Below are positions 53,184 to 61,585 of a DNA stretch of 64,000 nucleotides, in pieces; the first letter of the stretch is position 1, and each line of letters begins with the position of its first letter. This DNA comes from Persicitalea jodogahamensis (GTDB taxonomy: Bacteria; Bacteroidota; Bacteroidia; Cytophagales; Spirosomataceae): assembly GCF_014651615.1 (NCBI RefSeq), contig NZ_BMXF01000002.1, forward strand, positions 139,675-203,674, in the 5' to 3' direction. The notes below the pieces were generated by a model. It was given only the letters and a program-made list of their open reading frames with translations. It did not search any database and was not told where the DNA came from. A program made the translations under genes and the position numbers.

Positions 53184-54200
53184 CTACTTTTCGGCCTTCA
53201 AAATGTTCTCCTGTTCGCCAAATTCGGGATGCTCATAGATTACCACGCCGTGGTATTCCTGTTCTTTTGGTACAGCGTGCAGATTGTAGCGGTGGAAAGG
53301 CAGGGCCTTTTTGGTAGAATAGTGGCAAACGTACGATTTCCGGGTGCTGTCGGGGTTGGTGATAAGACCGCCTCCGTGGGCCAAAGCCGAATGCCAGATC
53401 AGCACGTCGCCGCGGTTGATGAGCAAGGTTTTTTTCTCGAAGCCGTGGGCCGGGCAGTTTTTGTCGAGATAATCGGCAAATTCCAGTGGGGTGCGCGTGG
53501 AGCGTTCATTGGACAGGATGCCATTGCCGAAATTGAACTTCGGCAGCTTGTGCGATCCGACATAATAGTAGAGGGGACCTGAGTCGGCAGTGATGTCTTC
53601 CAGCGGAATCCAGGCTGCCGCCAGGTGGCTGGGAATTTTGGCCGTCACCCAGGGGAAATCCTGGTGTGTGGGCTGCTGACTGCCAAACATGAAGGTCAGG
53701 CTCTGCATCACAACGACCTGCTGCTGGAAAATCGCTTCCAGAAAATTGACGATCGCCGGATGGGTCATCAGGTTTTTTCCGGTTTCCGAAAGGTGGTGAA
53801 AATCGTTGAGCTTGACGTACTTTCCTTTCAGGTCTTCTTTGGGGAAATCTTTAATAAGTCGCTCCTGAACCGGTTCGAATTTCGGAAGGTCGATGCGCGT
53901 CATCAGCTTGTACTTCTCAGGATGCTCGATGAGTTCTTCTACATCTTCCCAATAGGCATTGATCAACTCCTGCGGAATTACTTTTTCCAGAATCACGTAA
54001 CCATTTTTCTGCCAAAACCTTAGTTTTTCGTCCAGGTCGAAGGTGAGCGGGAAGCGGGGGGTGAAGTTTTTGACAAAAGCGGCAATATCGGCCTCGCTGT
54101 GGTCGATCCACGGCAGGGTGGCGGCGTCGAATTCGGTACTTGGCAACATTTGCTCCTTGACCGTCAGTGCCTTCTTCTTTAATTCTGATAAAAGTCCCAT
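53184..54200 (-). CDS. Phytanoyl-CoA dioxygenase-family protein
   Basis: 338 residues from ATG 54200; the longer frame from 54236 begins in the A/T-rich leader. The iron triad is His179 and Asp181 (THQDFPW) with His275 (ALAHGGG); Arg287 in the last strand would bind 2-oxoglutarate. An extra N-terminal helix pair (1-50) precedes the core. It is divergent from a sulfatase gene, sharing a 177-base region. Substrate unknown; a second PhyH protein is at 17511 and shares little sequence outside the core motifs. Confidence 0.88.
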   Translation of the reverse strand: MGLLSELKKKALTVKEQMLPSTEFDAATLPWIDHSEADIAAFVKNFTPRFPLTFDLDEKLRFWQKNGYVILEKVIPQELINAYWEDVEELIEHPEKYKLMTRIDLPKFEPVQERLIKDFPKEDLKGKYVKLNDFHHLSETGKNLMTHPAIVNFLEAIFQQQVVVMQSLTFMFGSQQPTHQDFPWVTAKIPSHLAAAWIPLEDITADSGPLYYYVGSHKLPKFNFGNGILSNERSTRTPLEFADYLDKNCPAHGFEKKTLLINRGDVLIWHSALAHGGGLITNPDSTRKSYVCHYSTKKALPFHRYNLHAVPKEQEYHGVVIYEHPEFGEQENILKAEK

Positions 54201-54377
54201 CTTATTTAGTAGAAAATAAAAGTGAACAATGGACAAACCCGGATTTCGTAATTTCTGGCAAAATATGAATAGTTTTTACAGGTCTTTGCCTTAGGTAGCC
54301 AAATGTTATCCAACGGTATAAGAATAGACACCTCATTGCTCTGCACAAAACCCAAAACCCTGCAACCTGTAACTCCA

Positions 54378-55850
54378 ATGCCCCAAAACACGCCGATGAG
54401 CCGACTTGAAAGCTTGAAATCTGTCTCCTTCCCCAAGGCATCTGCCTGCCGATTGGCCTGGCTCATTTTTATATCATGCGTCTCAGCCTTTGCGGCTCCG
54501 ATCGGTGACGCTTTTGCGCAAAAATCGCAGGCACCCAATTTCATTATCATCTTTACAGATGATCAGGGGTACGGCGATGTGGGCTGCTTCGGTCACCCGA
54601 CGATCAAGACGCCCAATCTGGACCGTATGGCTGCCGAAGGGCAGAAATGGACGAGTTTTTACGTGGCGGCCAATGTTTGTACGCCTTCCCGGGCTGCCCT
54701 GATGACGGGGCGCTTGCCGATCCGCAGCGGGATGTTCAGCGATAAGCGGCGGGTACTTTTTCCGGATTCGGACGATGGCCTGCCGCAAAGCGAAATCACG
54801 ATTGCCCGGCACTTGAAGCAAAAGGGCTACCGCACGGCTGCCATTGGTAAGTGGCACCTGGGCCATCTGCCTGCCTACCTGCCCACCAGCCACGGCTTCG
54901 ACAGCTACCTCGGCATCCCGTACAGCAATGATATGGATCGGGTCAATGACATAACCCATAAGGAAGCATTTGCTCACTCCAAAATCGAGTACTTCCGGGT
55001 GCCGTTGCTGCGCGACACCACCGAAATTCAGCGCCCCGCCGACCAGAACACCATCGTGAAACGCTACACGGAAGAAGCGGTCAAGATTATCAAAGAGAAC
55101 AAAAAGGGCCCGTTTTTCCTGTACATGGCGCACTCGTTGCCACATGTGCCGCTATTCGCCTCCAAGGATTTCGTGGGTACCAGCGAAAGGGGATTGTACG
55201 GCGACGTGATCGAAGAAATCGATTGGAGCGTGGGGCAGATTCTGGCTACACTGAAAAAAGAGGGCCTGGACAAGAACACCTACGTCGTTTTTACTTCTGA
55301 CAATGGCCCGTGGGCGTTGTTCAATGAGCAAGGCGGATCGGCGGGACTGCTTTTTGGCAATAAAGGAACCAGCTACGAGGGCGGTGTGCGGGTGCCGACC
55401 ATTTTTTGGGGGCCGGGCCACGTGAAGCCCGGGGTAGTTTCCGGCATGGGTAGTACGCTGGACTTGCTGCCGACTTTCGGGAAGCTGGCCGGTGTACCGC
55501 TGCCTACCGACCGTATTTACGATGGCTATGATCTTTCGGAGGTACTTCACAAAGGAGCTGCCAGTCCGCGCGACGAGATGTACTACTACCACGGTAGCCG
55601 ACTGTTTGCCGCCCGGAAAGGCGCTTATAAACTTTTGTATTACAAAAACAATCCGTTGGGCTATCCCGAAAAACTGGAGAAGTTGGAAAAGTACCAGCTA
55701 TTCAACCTACTCCACGATCCGTCGGAAAAGTACGACCTGGCCGACGAGCATCCGGAAACAATCCGCGACATCGAGGCGATGGTAGCCAAACATCGTGAAA
55801 AGGCGACGCCCGCCGCTACGCATCTGGAGAAGCGCATTGGGCAGAAGTAG
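54378..55850 (+). CDS. Secreted sulfatase (formylglycine-dependent)
   Basis: 490 residues from ATG 54378; upstream frame to 54303 is unlikely and ATG 54396 is a further option. Signal to about residue 49 (GDAFAQ). The maturation motif C-T-P-S-R starts at Cys101, to be converted to formylglycine. Metal-binding FTDDQGYGD (about 58-66) and the SDNGP segment are intact, and LDLLPT is conserved. Substrate class (S1 family) cannot be decided; sulfated polysaccharides are likely for an environmental polysaccharide degrader. Confidence 0.92.
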   Translation: MPQNTPMSRLESLKSVSFPKASACRLAWLIFISCVSAFAAPIGDAFAQKSQAPNFIIIFTDDQGYGDVGCFGHPTIKTPNLDRMAAEGQKWTSFYVAANVCTPSRAALMTGRLPIRSGMFSDKRRVLFPDSDDGLPQSEITIARHLKQKGYRTAAIGKWHLGHLPAYLPTSHGFDSYLGIPYSNDMDRVNDITHKEAFAHSKIEYFRVPLLRDTTEIQRPADQNTIVKRYTEEAVKIIKENKKGPFFLYMAHSLPHVPLFASKDFVGTSERGLYGDVIEEIDWSVGQILATLKKEGLDKNTYVVFTSDNGPWALFNEQGGSAGLLFGNKGTSYEGGVRVPTIFWGPGHVKPGVVSGMGSTLDLLPTFGKLAGVPLPTDRIYDGYDLSEVLHKGAASPRDEMYYYHGSRLFAARKGAYKLLYYKNNPLGYPEKLEKLEKYQLFNLLHDPSEKYDLADEHPETIRDIEAMVAKHREKATPAATHLEKRIGQK

Positions 55851-56020
55851 TAATTTCTTGGCATGCTCGGTTCTCTGGCTAAAATGCGTAGGGTGGCTAG
55901 ACGGGCGGCCCGCCCGTACCACATGCGCCTAGACTGAGCATCAGCGTCCGGTCAGCCACTGCTGGGAAGTACTCGTTGGTGGCCGATCGCAGAAAAAGAT
56001 TACGGCAGCCCGTAAGACTC

Positions 56021-57067
56021 TTACCCCAGCAATCTCTCCCGCACCGCCTCTGCTTTTAACAATTCCTTGTCGATTGGTACCACACCCACTTGCTCACAGA
56101 CCAGCCCGCCACCCAGGTTGGACAACCCGGCGATGGTGCGCGGCGGGAGGCCGAGGGCTACACAGCAAGCCGCAATGCTGATGACGGTATCGCCCGCGCC
56201 GGACACGTCGGCGATTTGCCGGACGTGGGCGGGCAGGTGGTGAGTTTCGCTTTGGTAGTCTATATAGACACCGTGTTCCGAAAGGGTGATCAAAGCTCCT
56301 GCGGCGTCGAGGGTTTCGGTGAGTTGCTGGACAACGGACCGCAAAGCAGCGTCATCCTTTACATCAAAATCTACCTTCAACCCTTCACGCAGTTCTTTGA
56401 GATTGGGCTTGAAAAGCGTCGTATTCCGGTAAGCCAGGAAATTGCGCTTCTTCGGATCGACGACCGTCGGTACCTGGCACTCATTGGCGAATTCGGTGAT
56501 TTCGGCAATGGCTTCGGGACTGAGGACGCCTTTGTCGTAGTCTTCAAAGATAACTACCTGACAGCCAAGAATGAGTTCTTTGGCTTTAAAAACCAATTGC
56601 TTGCGTTCATGATCAGATATAGCTTCATCGGTTTCGGTGTCGATCCTGACGACTTGTTGCGAACCGGCGATGATGCGTTCCTTGATGGTTGTGATGCGGC
56701 GATCGCTGCGGATCAATCCTTCGCAGCTCAGGTTACGCTCGATCAGCTGGTGTTGCAGAATATCGCCGGGACCATCGTCGCCGATCACCGTGCAGGCGAT
56801 GGCTTCGGCTCCTAGCGCCTGCACATTCAGCAGCACGTTGCCCGCCCCGCCCAAGCGGTACTCGCGGTGCCCGACGTTGACCACCGGTACAGGTGCCTCG
56901 GGCGAAATACGCTCCACCTTGCCCCAGACGTAGGAGTCAAGCATTACATCGCCTATGACCAAAACACGTAGTTTGGCAAAGCCTTCAAAGATTTGATCTA
57001 TTTCCAATTCATTAAATGGATAGTTGACAGTTGACAGTTGACAGCGATGGAAGATTTCACTGTCCAC
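56021..57067 (-). CDS. hldE: D-glycero-beta-D-manno-heptose-7-phosphate kinase (RfaE1-like)
   Basis: 348 residues from ATG 57067. The PfkB kinase of LPS heptose synthesis: VLVIGDVMLDSYVWGKVERI and SPEAPVPVVNV at the N-terminus, RLGGAGNVLLN, and the DVSGAGDTVISIAA signature 2. No cytidylyltransferase half follows, so this is the split form. The start is uncertain: a TTG at 57007 would give the usual length (328), and the extra N-terminus is encoded by a heptamer array. Confidence 0.9.
   Translation of the reverse strand: MDSEIFHRCQLSTVNYPFNELEIDQIFEGFAKLRVLVIGDVMLDSYVWGKVERISPEAPVPVVNVGHREYRLGGAGNVLLNVQALGAEAIACTVIGDDGPGDILQHQLIERNLSCEGLIRSDRRITTIKERIIAGSQQVVRIDTETDEAISDHERKQLVFKAKELILGCQVVIFEDYDKGVLSPEAIAEITEFANECQVPTVVDPKKRNFLAYRNTTLFKPNLKELREGLKVDFDVKDDAALRSVVQQLTETLDAAGALITLSEHGVYIDYQSETHHLPAHVRQIADVSGAGDTVISIAACCVALGLPPRTIAGLSNLGGGLVCEQVGVVPIDKELLKAEAVRERLLG
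57023..57043. repeat. Tandem heptamer GTTGACA x3
   Basis: Three perfect copies, 57023-57043, at the 5' end of the heptose kinase frame. Short heptamer arrays of the same kind are known from cyanobacterial and Bacteroidota intergenic DNA. Confidence 0.75.
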
Positions 57068-57119
57068 CCGCTCTGGTTTACCGGTCCACTGTCCATAGTA
57101 AAGGCCAAAGTTCTTAATT

Positions 57120-57153
57120 TTTGGGAGAAGGTCGGGGTAAAATGCTATTTTTG
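57120..57153 (+). promoter_or_regulatory. Sigma-A-type promoter of the acyl-CoA dehydrogenase operon
   Basis: TTTG (57120-57123), 22-base spacer, TATTTTTG (57146-57153); the start codon follows 26 bases later. It matches the promoter at 35459 in spacing. Confidence 0.72.
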
Positions 57154-57179
57154 ATTCAGTCCATTCCTAAAACCTATTC

Positions 57180-58394
57180 ATGGAGAGTCTATTTGCCACT
57201 GAGCGCCTGCGTTCTTTATTGCCACGTATTCAGGAATTTGTCGAGACAGAACTTTACCCGCTCGAATCTACCGAAAATCTCACGCAGAACTTTTCCAAAA
57301 TTGAACCCACGCTTCTGGAAAAAAGAAAACGGGTGAAGGAAGCCGGGCTATGGGGACTACACCTGCCGGTGGCAGACGGCGGACTGGATCTGACGCTCTG
57401 CGAATTCGGGCAAATCAGTGAGGTGCTGGCGCGGTCGCCCTTCGGGCATTTTGTGTTCAATACCCAGGCACCCGACATCGGCAATACCGAGCTTCTGCAT
57501 AAATACGCCCCGGCGCATCTGAAAGAAAAGTACCTTAAACCTTTGATGGCGGGCGAGATCCGTAGTTGTTTCAGCATGACTGAGCCGGAATTTGCCGGTT
57601 CTAATCCTACGAGAATGGGTACTTTGGCGGTCAAGGAGGGTGATGATTATATCATCGACGGTCATAAGTGGTTCACGAGTTCGGCGGACGGTGCGGCTTT
57701 TATCATCGTGATGGCGGTCACCAATCCCGAGGCGTCTAAATACAAACAGGCCAGCCAGATTCTGGTGCCGATGGACGCGCCGGGCGTTACGCTGGTGCGC
57801 AATATCCCGATCATGGGCCACGCTGGCGATAGTTGGGCCAGTCACGCCGAAATGCGCTACGAAAATGTACGGGTACCGCAGACGAACCTCATTGGGCCCG
57901 AGGGCGCAGGATTTCTCTTGGCCCAAGAGCGACTGGGGCCGGGCCGCATTCATCATTGTATGCGGTTTATCGGCATCGCCGAGCGTAGTTTCGATCTCAT
58001 GTGTCGCTACGCCGCGACTCGCGAGCTGGAAGCAGGTACTTTGCTGGGTGATAAGCAATTTATCCAGGGATTCATCGCCGACAGCCGCGCCGAGATCGAC
58101 GCCGCCCGGCTGCTGGTATTACGCACGGCCCGCCATATCGACGAGCAGGGCGCCGCCGCCGTGCGCGATGAGATTTCGATGATCAAGTTCTTCACCGCCA
58201 ATATGATGCTGCGCGTGGTGGACCGCGCCATTCAGATACACGGCGCTCTGGGTGTGACCAGCGACATTCTGCTGTCATACTGGTATACCCACGAACGCGC
58301 CGCCCGGATTTACGACGGAGCCGACGAGGTGCATAAGGCCGCGCTGGCGCGGAATATTCTGAAAAGCTACGGGCTAGATACACGGCGGAAATAA
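57180..58394 (+). CDS. Acyl-CoA dehydrogenase, ACAD10/11 or LvaC-like
   Basis: 404 residues. FAD and substrate blocks are intact: CFSMTEPEFAGSNPT, DGHKWFTSSAD, GLGRIHHCMR-equivalent LGPGRIHHCMR and IHGALGVTSD. The segment normally bearing the catalytic Glu reads IYDGADEVHK, the D-G-x-D-E-V-H form seen in ACAD10/11. These enzymes remove a phosphate from 4-phosphoacyl-CoA rather than simply oxidise. A separate APH-type kinase gene follows 43 bases on, so the operon looks like the split form of the fused mammalian ACAD10/11. Confidence 0.9.
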   Translation: MESLFATERLRSLLPRIQEFVETELYPLESTENLTQNFSKIEPTLLEKRKRVKEAGLWGLHLPVADGGLDLTLCEFGQISEVLARSPFGHFVFNTQAPDIGNTELLHKYAPAHLKEKYLKPLMAGEIRSCFSMTEPEFAGSNPTRMGTLAVKEGDDYIIDGHKWFTSSADGAAFIIVMAVTNPEASKYKQASQILVPMDAPGVTLVRNIPIMGHAGDSWASHAEMRYENVRVPQTNLIGPEGAGFLLAQERLGPGRIHHCMRFIGIAERSFDLMCRYAATRELEAGTLLGDKQFIQGFIADSRAEIDAARLLVLRTARHIDEQGAAAVRDEISMIKFFTANMMLRVVDRAIQIHGALGVTSDILLSYWYTHERAARIYDGADEVHKAALARNILKSYGLDTRRK

Positions 58395-58437
58395 TGGGCC
58401 GATTTCGGTAAAAGGTAGTTTTGAGGCTAAAATGTGA

Positions 58438-59514
58438 ATGAATATGAATCAAAATACAGACCAGCCGGTGGAGGTGCGTCCGGGCGAGGAAATCAAACTC
58501 GACTTACTGAACAGCTATTTGCTGGATACCGAATCGTTTCAATCGCCCGTCACGGAAGTGCGGCAATTTCCCGGTGGCTATTCCAATCTTACGTATTTGC
58601 TCAAAACTCAGCATGGAAATGAATATGTTCTGCGTCGTCCGCCATTCGGGGCCGAGACCATCAAAGGTGGCCACGACATGAGTCGCGAGTATGGGGTGCT
58701 GACGATGATTCAGGACGCTGGCTACGTCAAGATACCGGACCCGATCCTGCTCTGCGATGATCTGGAAGTGATGGGCTGTCCGTTTTACATCATGGAGCGT
58801 GTACCGGGCATGATTCTGCGGGCACAAACAGCGGCCAAAATGAGTCTGACCCCTGCTCAATTGCGAGGTACTTCGGAAGCATTGGTGGACAATCTGGTTG
58901 ATTTGCATTCGTTTGATCTCGAAGCTACGGGCCTCACCCAATTAGGGAAGCCCGAAGGCTATATCAAACGGCAGGTCGAAGGCTGGTACCGTCGCTACCT
59001 CGTCGCCCAAACCGACGACCTACCCGTGATGGAGCAGCTTTACCATTGGCTTACCGAAAACATGCCCGTTGAGAACAAACCTACGCTGATTCACAACGAC
59101 TACAAATACGATAACCTGGTGTTGAATCCTGATGATTTATCCCAGATCCTGGCCGTGCTGGATTGGGAAATGTGCACCGTCGGCGATCCACTGATGGACG
59201 TAGGTACGGCCCTTTCTTACTGGGCCGAGGCAAGCGATGGTCCTTTCGAGCGTGGCTTCAACCTGACGTGGCTACCCGGTAATCTCACGCGCCGGGAGTT
59301 TGTTGATCGCTACGCCGAAAAAAGTGGCCGCGATTTATCCAATGTTCTTTATTATTACGTGTTCGGGCTCTTTAAAAATACCGTAGTCATTCAGCAGATT
59401 TATGCACGTTGGAAAAAGGGACTGACGCAGGATGAGCGTTTTGCCGGATTATTAATCGGCATAAAGTCGCTTTCGCAGAAAGCCAGGCAGGCGGTGGCGA
59501 ATGATAAAATGTGA
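58438..59514 (+). CDS. APH-family phosphotransferase, likely hydroxyacyl-CoA kinase
   Basis: 358 residues. Kinase fold like aminoglycoside phosphotransferases: GGYSNLTYLL (Gly loop), Lys-equivalent YVLRRPP, catalytic HNDYKYDNLVL (about 220-230) and VLDWEM (metal Asp, about 241). The family includes LvaA and the kinase domain of ACAD10/11, which phosphorylate the hydroxyl of 4-hydroxyacyl-CoA. It lies between the dehydrogenase and a MaoC hydratase on one strand. Aminoglycoside resistance is unlikely. Confidence 0.9.
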   Translation: MNMNQNTDQPVEVRPGEEIKLDLLNSYLLDTESFQSPVTEVRQFPGGYSNLTYLLKTQHGNEYVLRRPPFGAETIKGGHDMSREYGVLTMIQDAGYVKIPDPILLCDDLEVMGCPFYIMERVPGMILRAQTAAKMSLTPAQLRGTSEALVDNLVDLHSFDLEATGLTQLGKPEGYIKRQVEGWYRRYLVAQTDDLPVMEQLYHWLTENMPVENKPTLIHNDYKYDNLVLNPDDLSQILAVLDWEMCTVGDPLMDVGTALSYWAEASDGPFERGFNLTWLPGNLTRREFVDRYAEKSGRDLSNVLYYYVFGLFKNTVVIQQIYARWKKGLTQDERFAGLLIGIKSLSQKARQAVANDKM

Positions 59515-59549
59515 ATGATGCTTTTGCAAAAACCTAAATTCAAGTACTT

Positions 59550-60008
59550 ATGAAATCATTTCAAAACCTGGCCAGATTCCGGGAGTGCGTGGGCGAGGAA
59601 ATCGGCGTCAGCCCGTGGGAAACCATCACGCAGGGGCATATCAACGATTTCGCCGATGCAACCGGCGACCACCAGTGGATTCACATCGACCGGAAGAAAG
59701 CCGCCGCGCAGTCGCCCTACAAAACTACCATCGCCCACGGCTGGCTGACGCTGGCCCTGGCCCCCAAGCTCATGGCCGATTTGTACCGTGTCAGTTCGGT
59801 GAAGGTGGCCATCAACTACGGCGCGGATAAAGTCCGCTTCATGGCCCCGGTACCCTCGGGCAGCCGGGTGCGGATGCGGATGGTACTTCAGGAAATGACG
59901 GAGCAGGCGCCCGATGGCTTTCGCGTCGTTACCAAGTGTACTTTCGAGCTGGAAGGCCAGGAAAAGCCCGTGTGTGTGGCCGAGTTGATTACGCTGCTCT
60001 TCGAGTGA
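59550..60008 (+). CDS. MaoC-family enoyl-CoA hydratase
   Basis: 152 residues, single hot-dog fold. The catalytic Asp/His motif is FADATGDHQWIHID (about 31-44), followed by IAHGWLTLALAP. It hydrates enoyl-CoA to (R)-3-hydroxyacyl-CoA. Placed last in the operon, it can take the enoyl-CoA formed by the dehydrogenase/kinase pair. Start codon 36 bases after the kinase stop. Confidence 0.92.
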   Translation: MKSFQNLARFRECVGEEIGVSPWETITQGHINDFADATGDHQWIHIDRKKAAAQSPYKTTIAHGWLTLALAPKLMADLYRVSSVKVAINYGADKVRFMAPVPSGSRVRMRMVLQEMTEQAPDGFRVVTKCTFELEGQEKPVCVAELITLLFE

Positions 60009-60224
60009 CGGAAAACATTTTCTGCTTTTTCGTCAAATTACTCAATGATGAAGAACGAAATACAGAAGCAAATTAAACACACTCAAAACCACTGTTGGCA
60101 GCAGTTCGCCGACCAAGACGAAACCGCTCGCCTTGACCGCTTGATGGAATTGAGCTTGATCGATCAGGTACATAATTGGGGTAAAACCAATCACATTAAG
60201 CAGCAGACGAATAGCAGAAAATCT

Positions 60225-60273
60225 AAAAGCCCCGCCTATCGAAAGAAAAATTCCTTCGATAGGCGGGGCTTTT
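60225..60273. terminator. Strong bidirectional terminator
   Basis: Nineteen-base arms (60225-60243 and 60255-60273) with GC core GCCCCGCC and flanking A/T runs. Placed 10 bases after the serS stop on the minus strand and at the end of the fatty-acid operon region on the plus strand. Confidence 0.93.
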
Positions 60274-60283
60274 ACTCAAAGTG

Positions 60284-61558
60284 TTATTTAACTACCTCAA
60301 ATCCACAGTACCCTGTCAGTACCTTCGGCACCCGAATGCTGCCGTCTGCTTGCTGGTTATTTTCCAGCAGAGCCGCCAGGATGCGCGGCAGGGCGAGGGC
60401 TGAGCCGTTCAGCGTGTGGAGCAACTGCGTTTTCCCTTCGGTTTTGTAGCGTAGTTTCAGGCGATTGGCCTGGTAGGTTTCAAAGTTGGACACCGAGCTG
60501 CATTCCAGCCAACGCTCCTGCGCAGCCGACCACACCTCGAAGTCGTAGGTCAGGGCAGAGGTAAAACCCATGTCACCGCCGCACAGCCGCAAAATGCGGT
60601 AGGGGAGTTCCAGTTTTTCCAGCAGCATCTGCACGTGCGCCACCATTTCATCCAGTGCGGCGTAGGATTCTTCCGGTTTGGTGATTTGTACGATTTCCAC
60701 TTTGTCGAACTGGTGCAGGCGGTTGAGCCCACGTACGTGTGCGCCCCAACTCCCAGCCTCGCGGCGGAAGCATTGGGTATGGCCAACGTTCTTGACGGGT
60801 AGTTCGCTTTCCTGCAAAATGACATCGCGGTATAAATTCGTGATCGGTACTTCGGCGGTCGGAATCAGGTATAAATCCTCGTTGGTAACGTGGTACATCT
60901 GGCCTTCCTTGTCGGGTAGTTGGCCCGTCCCGAAGCCCGAATCAGCGTTGACCAGCAACGGTGGCTGGATTTCGAGGTAGCCCGCAGCGGCCGCTTCGTT
61001 CAGGAAAAACGAAATCATGGCGCGTTGCAATCGCGCGCCCTGACCTTTGTACACCGGAAAGCCCGCGCCCGTGATTTTGTTTCCCAAATCAAAATCGACG
61101 ATGTCCAGCTTTTTGATCAAGTCCCAATGCGGTAGCGCGTCGGACGGCAACGTGGGCTTCTCACCATGTTCCAGCACCGTTACGTTATCGTCGGCAGTGC
61201 GGCCCGCCGGGACACTCTCGTGCGGCAGGTTGGGTAGTTTGACCAACTCATTGTGCAGTTCGGCTTCGGCTTTCTTGAGTTGCTCGTCCAGTTCTTTGGA
61301 GCGTTCCTTCAGCGTGGCGGTCTCGACTTTGGCCGCTTCGGCCTCCGCCTTCTTGCCCTGCTTCATCAGTCCTCCGATTTCCTTCGCTTTGGCGTTGGAC
61401 TCGGTAAGTACCCGGTCGAGTTCGCCCTGCGTTTCGCGGCGCAAACGATCGAGTTTTATGATGAGTTCTACGGCGTCTTCGGCGTCTGAGAAATATCTTT
61501 TCTGCAATCCGGCGATGGTCGCTTCCTTATTCTCGCGGATGAAGGTAGTTTGTAGCAT
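60284..61558 (-). CDS. serS: Seryl-tRNA synthetase
   Basis: 424 residues. The N-terminal coiled-coil arm (about 30-105) is followed by the class II core: motif 2 CFRREAGSWG, motif 3 RILAALLENNQ at the C-terminus, and serine-binding TAEVPITN. It charges tRNA-Ser. Complete, monocistronic or with the 27-base-distant aspartate kinase upstream. Confidence 0.96.
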   Translation of the reverse strand: MLQTTFIRENKEATIAGLQKRYFSDAEDAVELIIKLDRLRRETQGELDRVLTESNAKAKEIGGLMKQGKKAEAEAAKVETATLKERSKELDEQLKKAEAELHNELVKLPNLPHESVPAGRTADDNVTVLEHGEKPTLPSDALPHWDLIKKLDIVDFDLGNKITGAGFPVYKGQGARLQRAMISFFLNEAAAAGYLEIQPPLLVNADSGFGTGQLPDKEGQMYHVTNEDLYLIPTAEVPITNLYRDVILQESELPVKNVGHTQCFRREAGSWGAHVRGLNRLHQFDKVEIVQITKPEESYAALDEMVAHVQMLLEKLELPYRILRLCGGDMGFTSALTYDFEVWSAAQERWLECSSVSNFETYQANRLKLRYKTEGKTQLLHTLNGSALALPRILAALLENNQQADGSIRVPKVLTGYCGFEVVK

Positions 61559-61585
61559 TGGGGTAGTTTTTAATTCTGGCTTTTA

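Noticed and set aside
58438-59514. Aminoglycoside resistance kinase.
   Set aside because: The APH fold is shared, but operon context with ACAD and MaoC fits acyl-CoA metabolism.
60045-60449. Frame of 134 codons beginning MMKNEIQKQIKHTQ in the gap after the MaoC gene.
   Set aside because: It runs through a strong terminator stem and into the 3' end of serS on the other strand. The first 70 codons could be a gene remnant, but I recognise no family.
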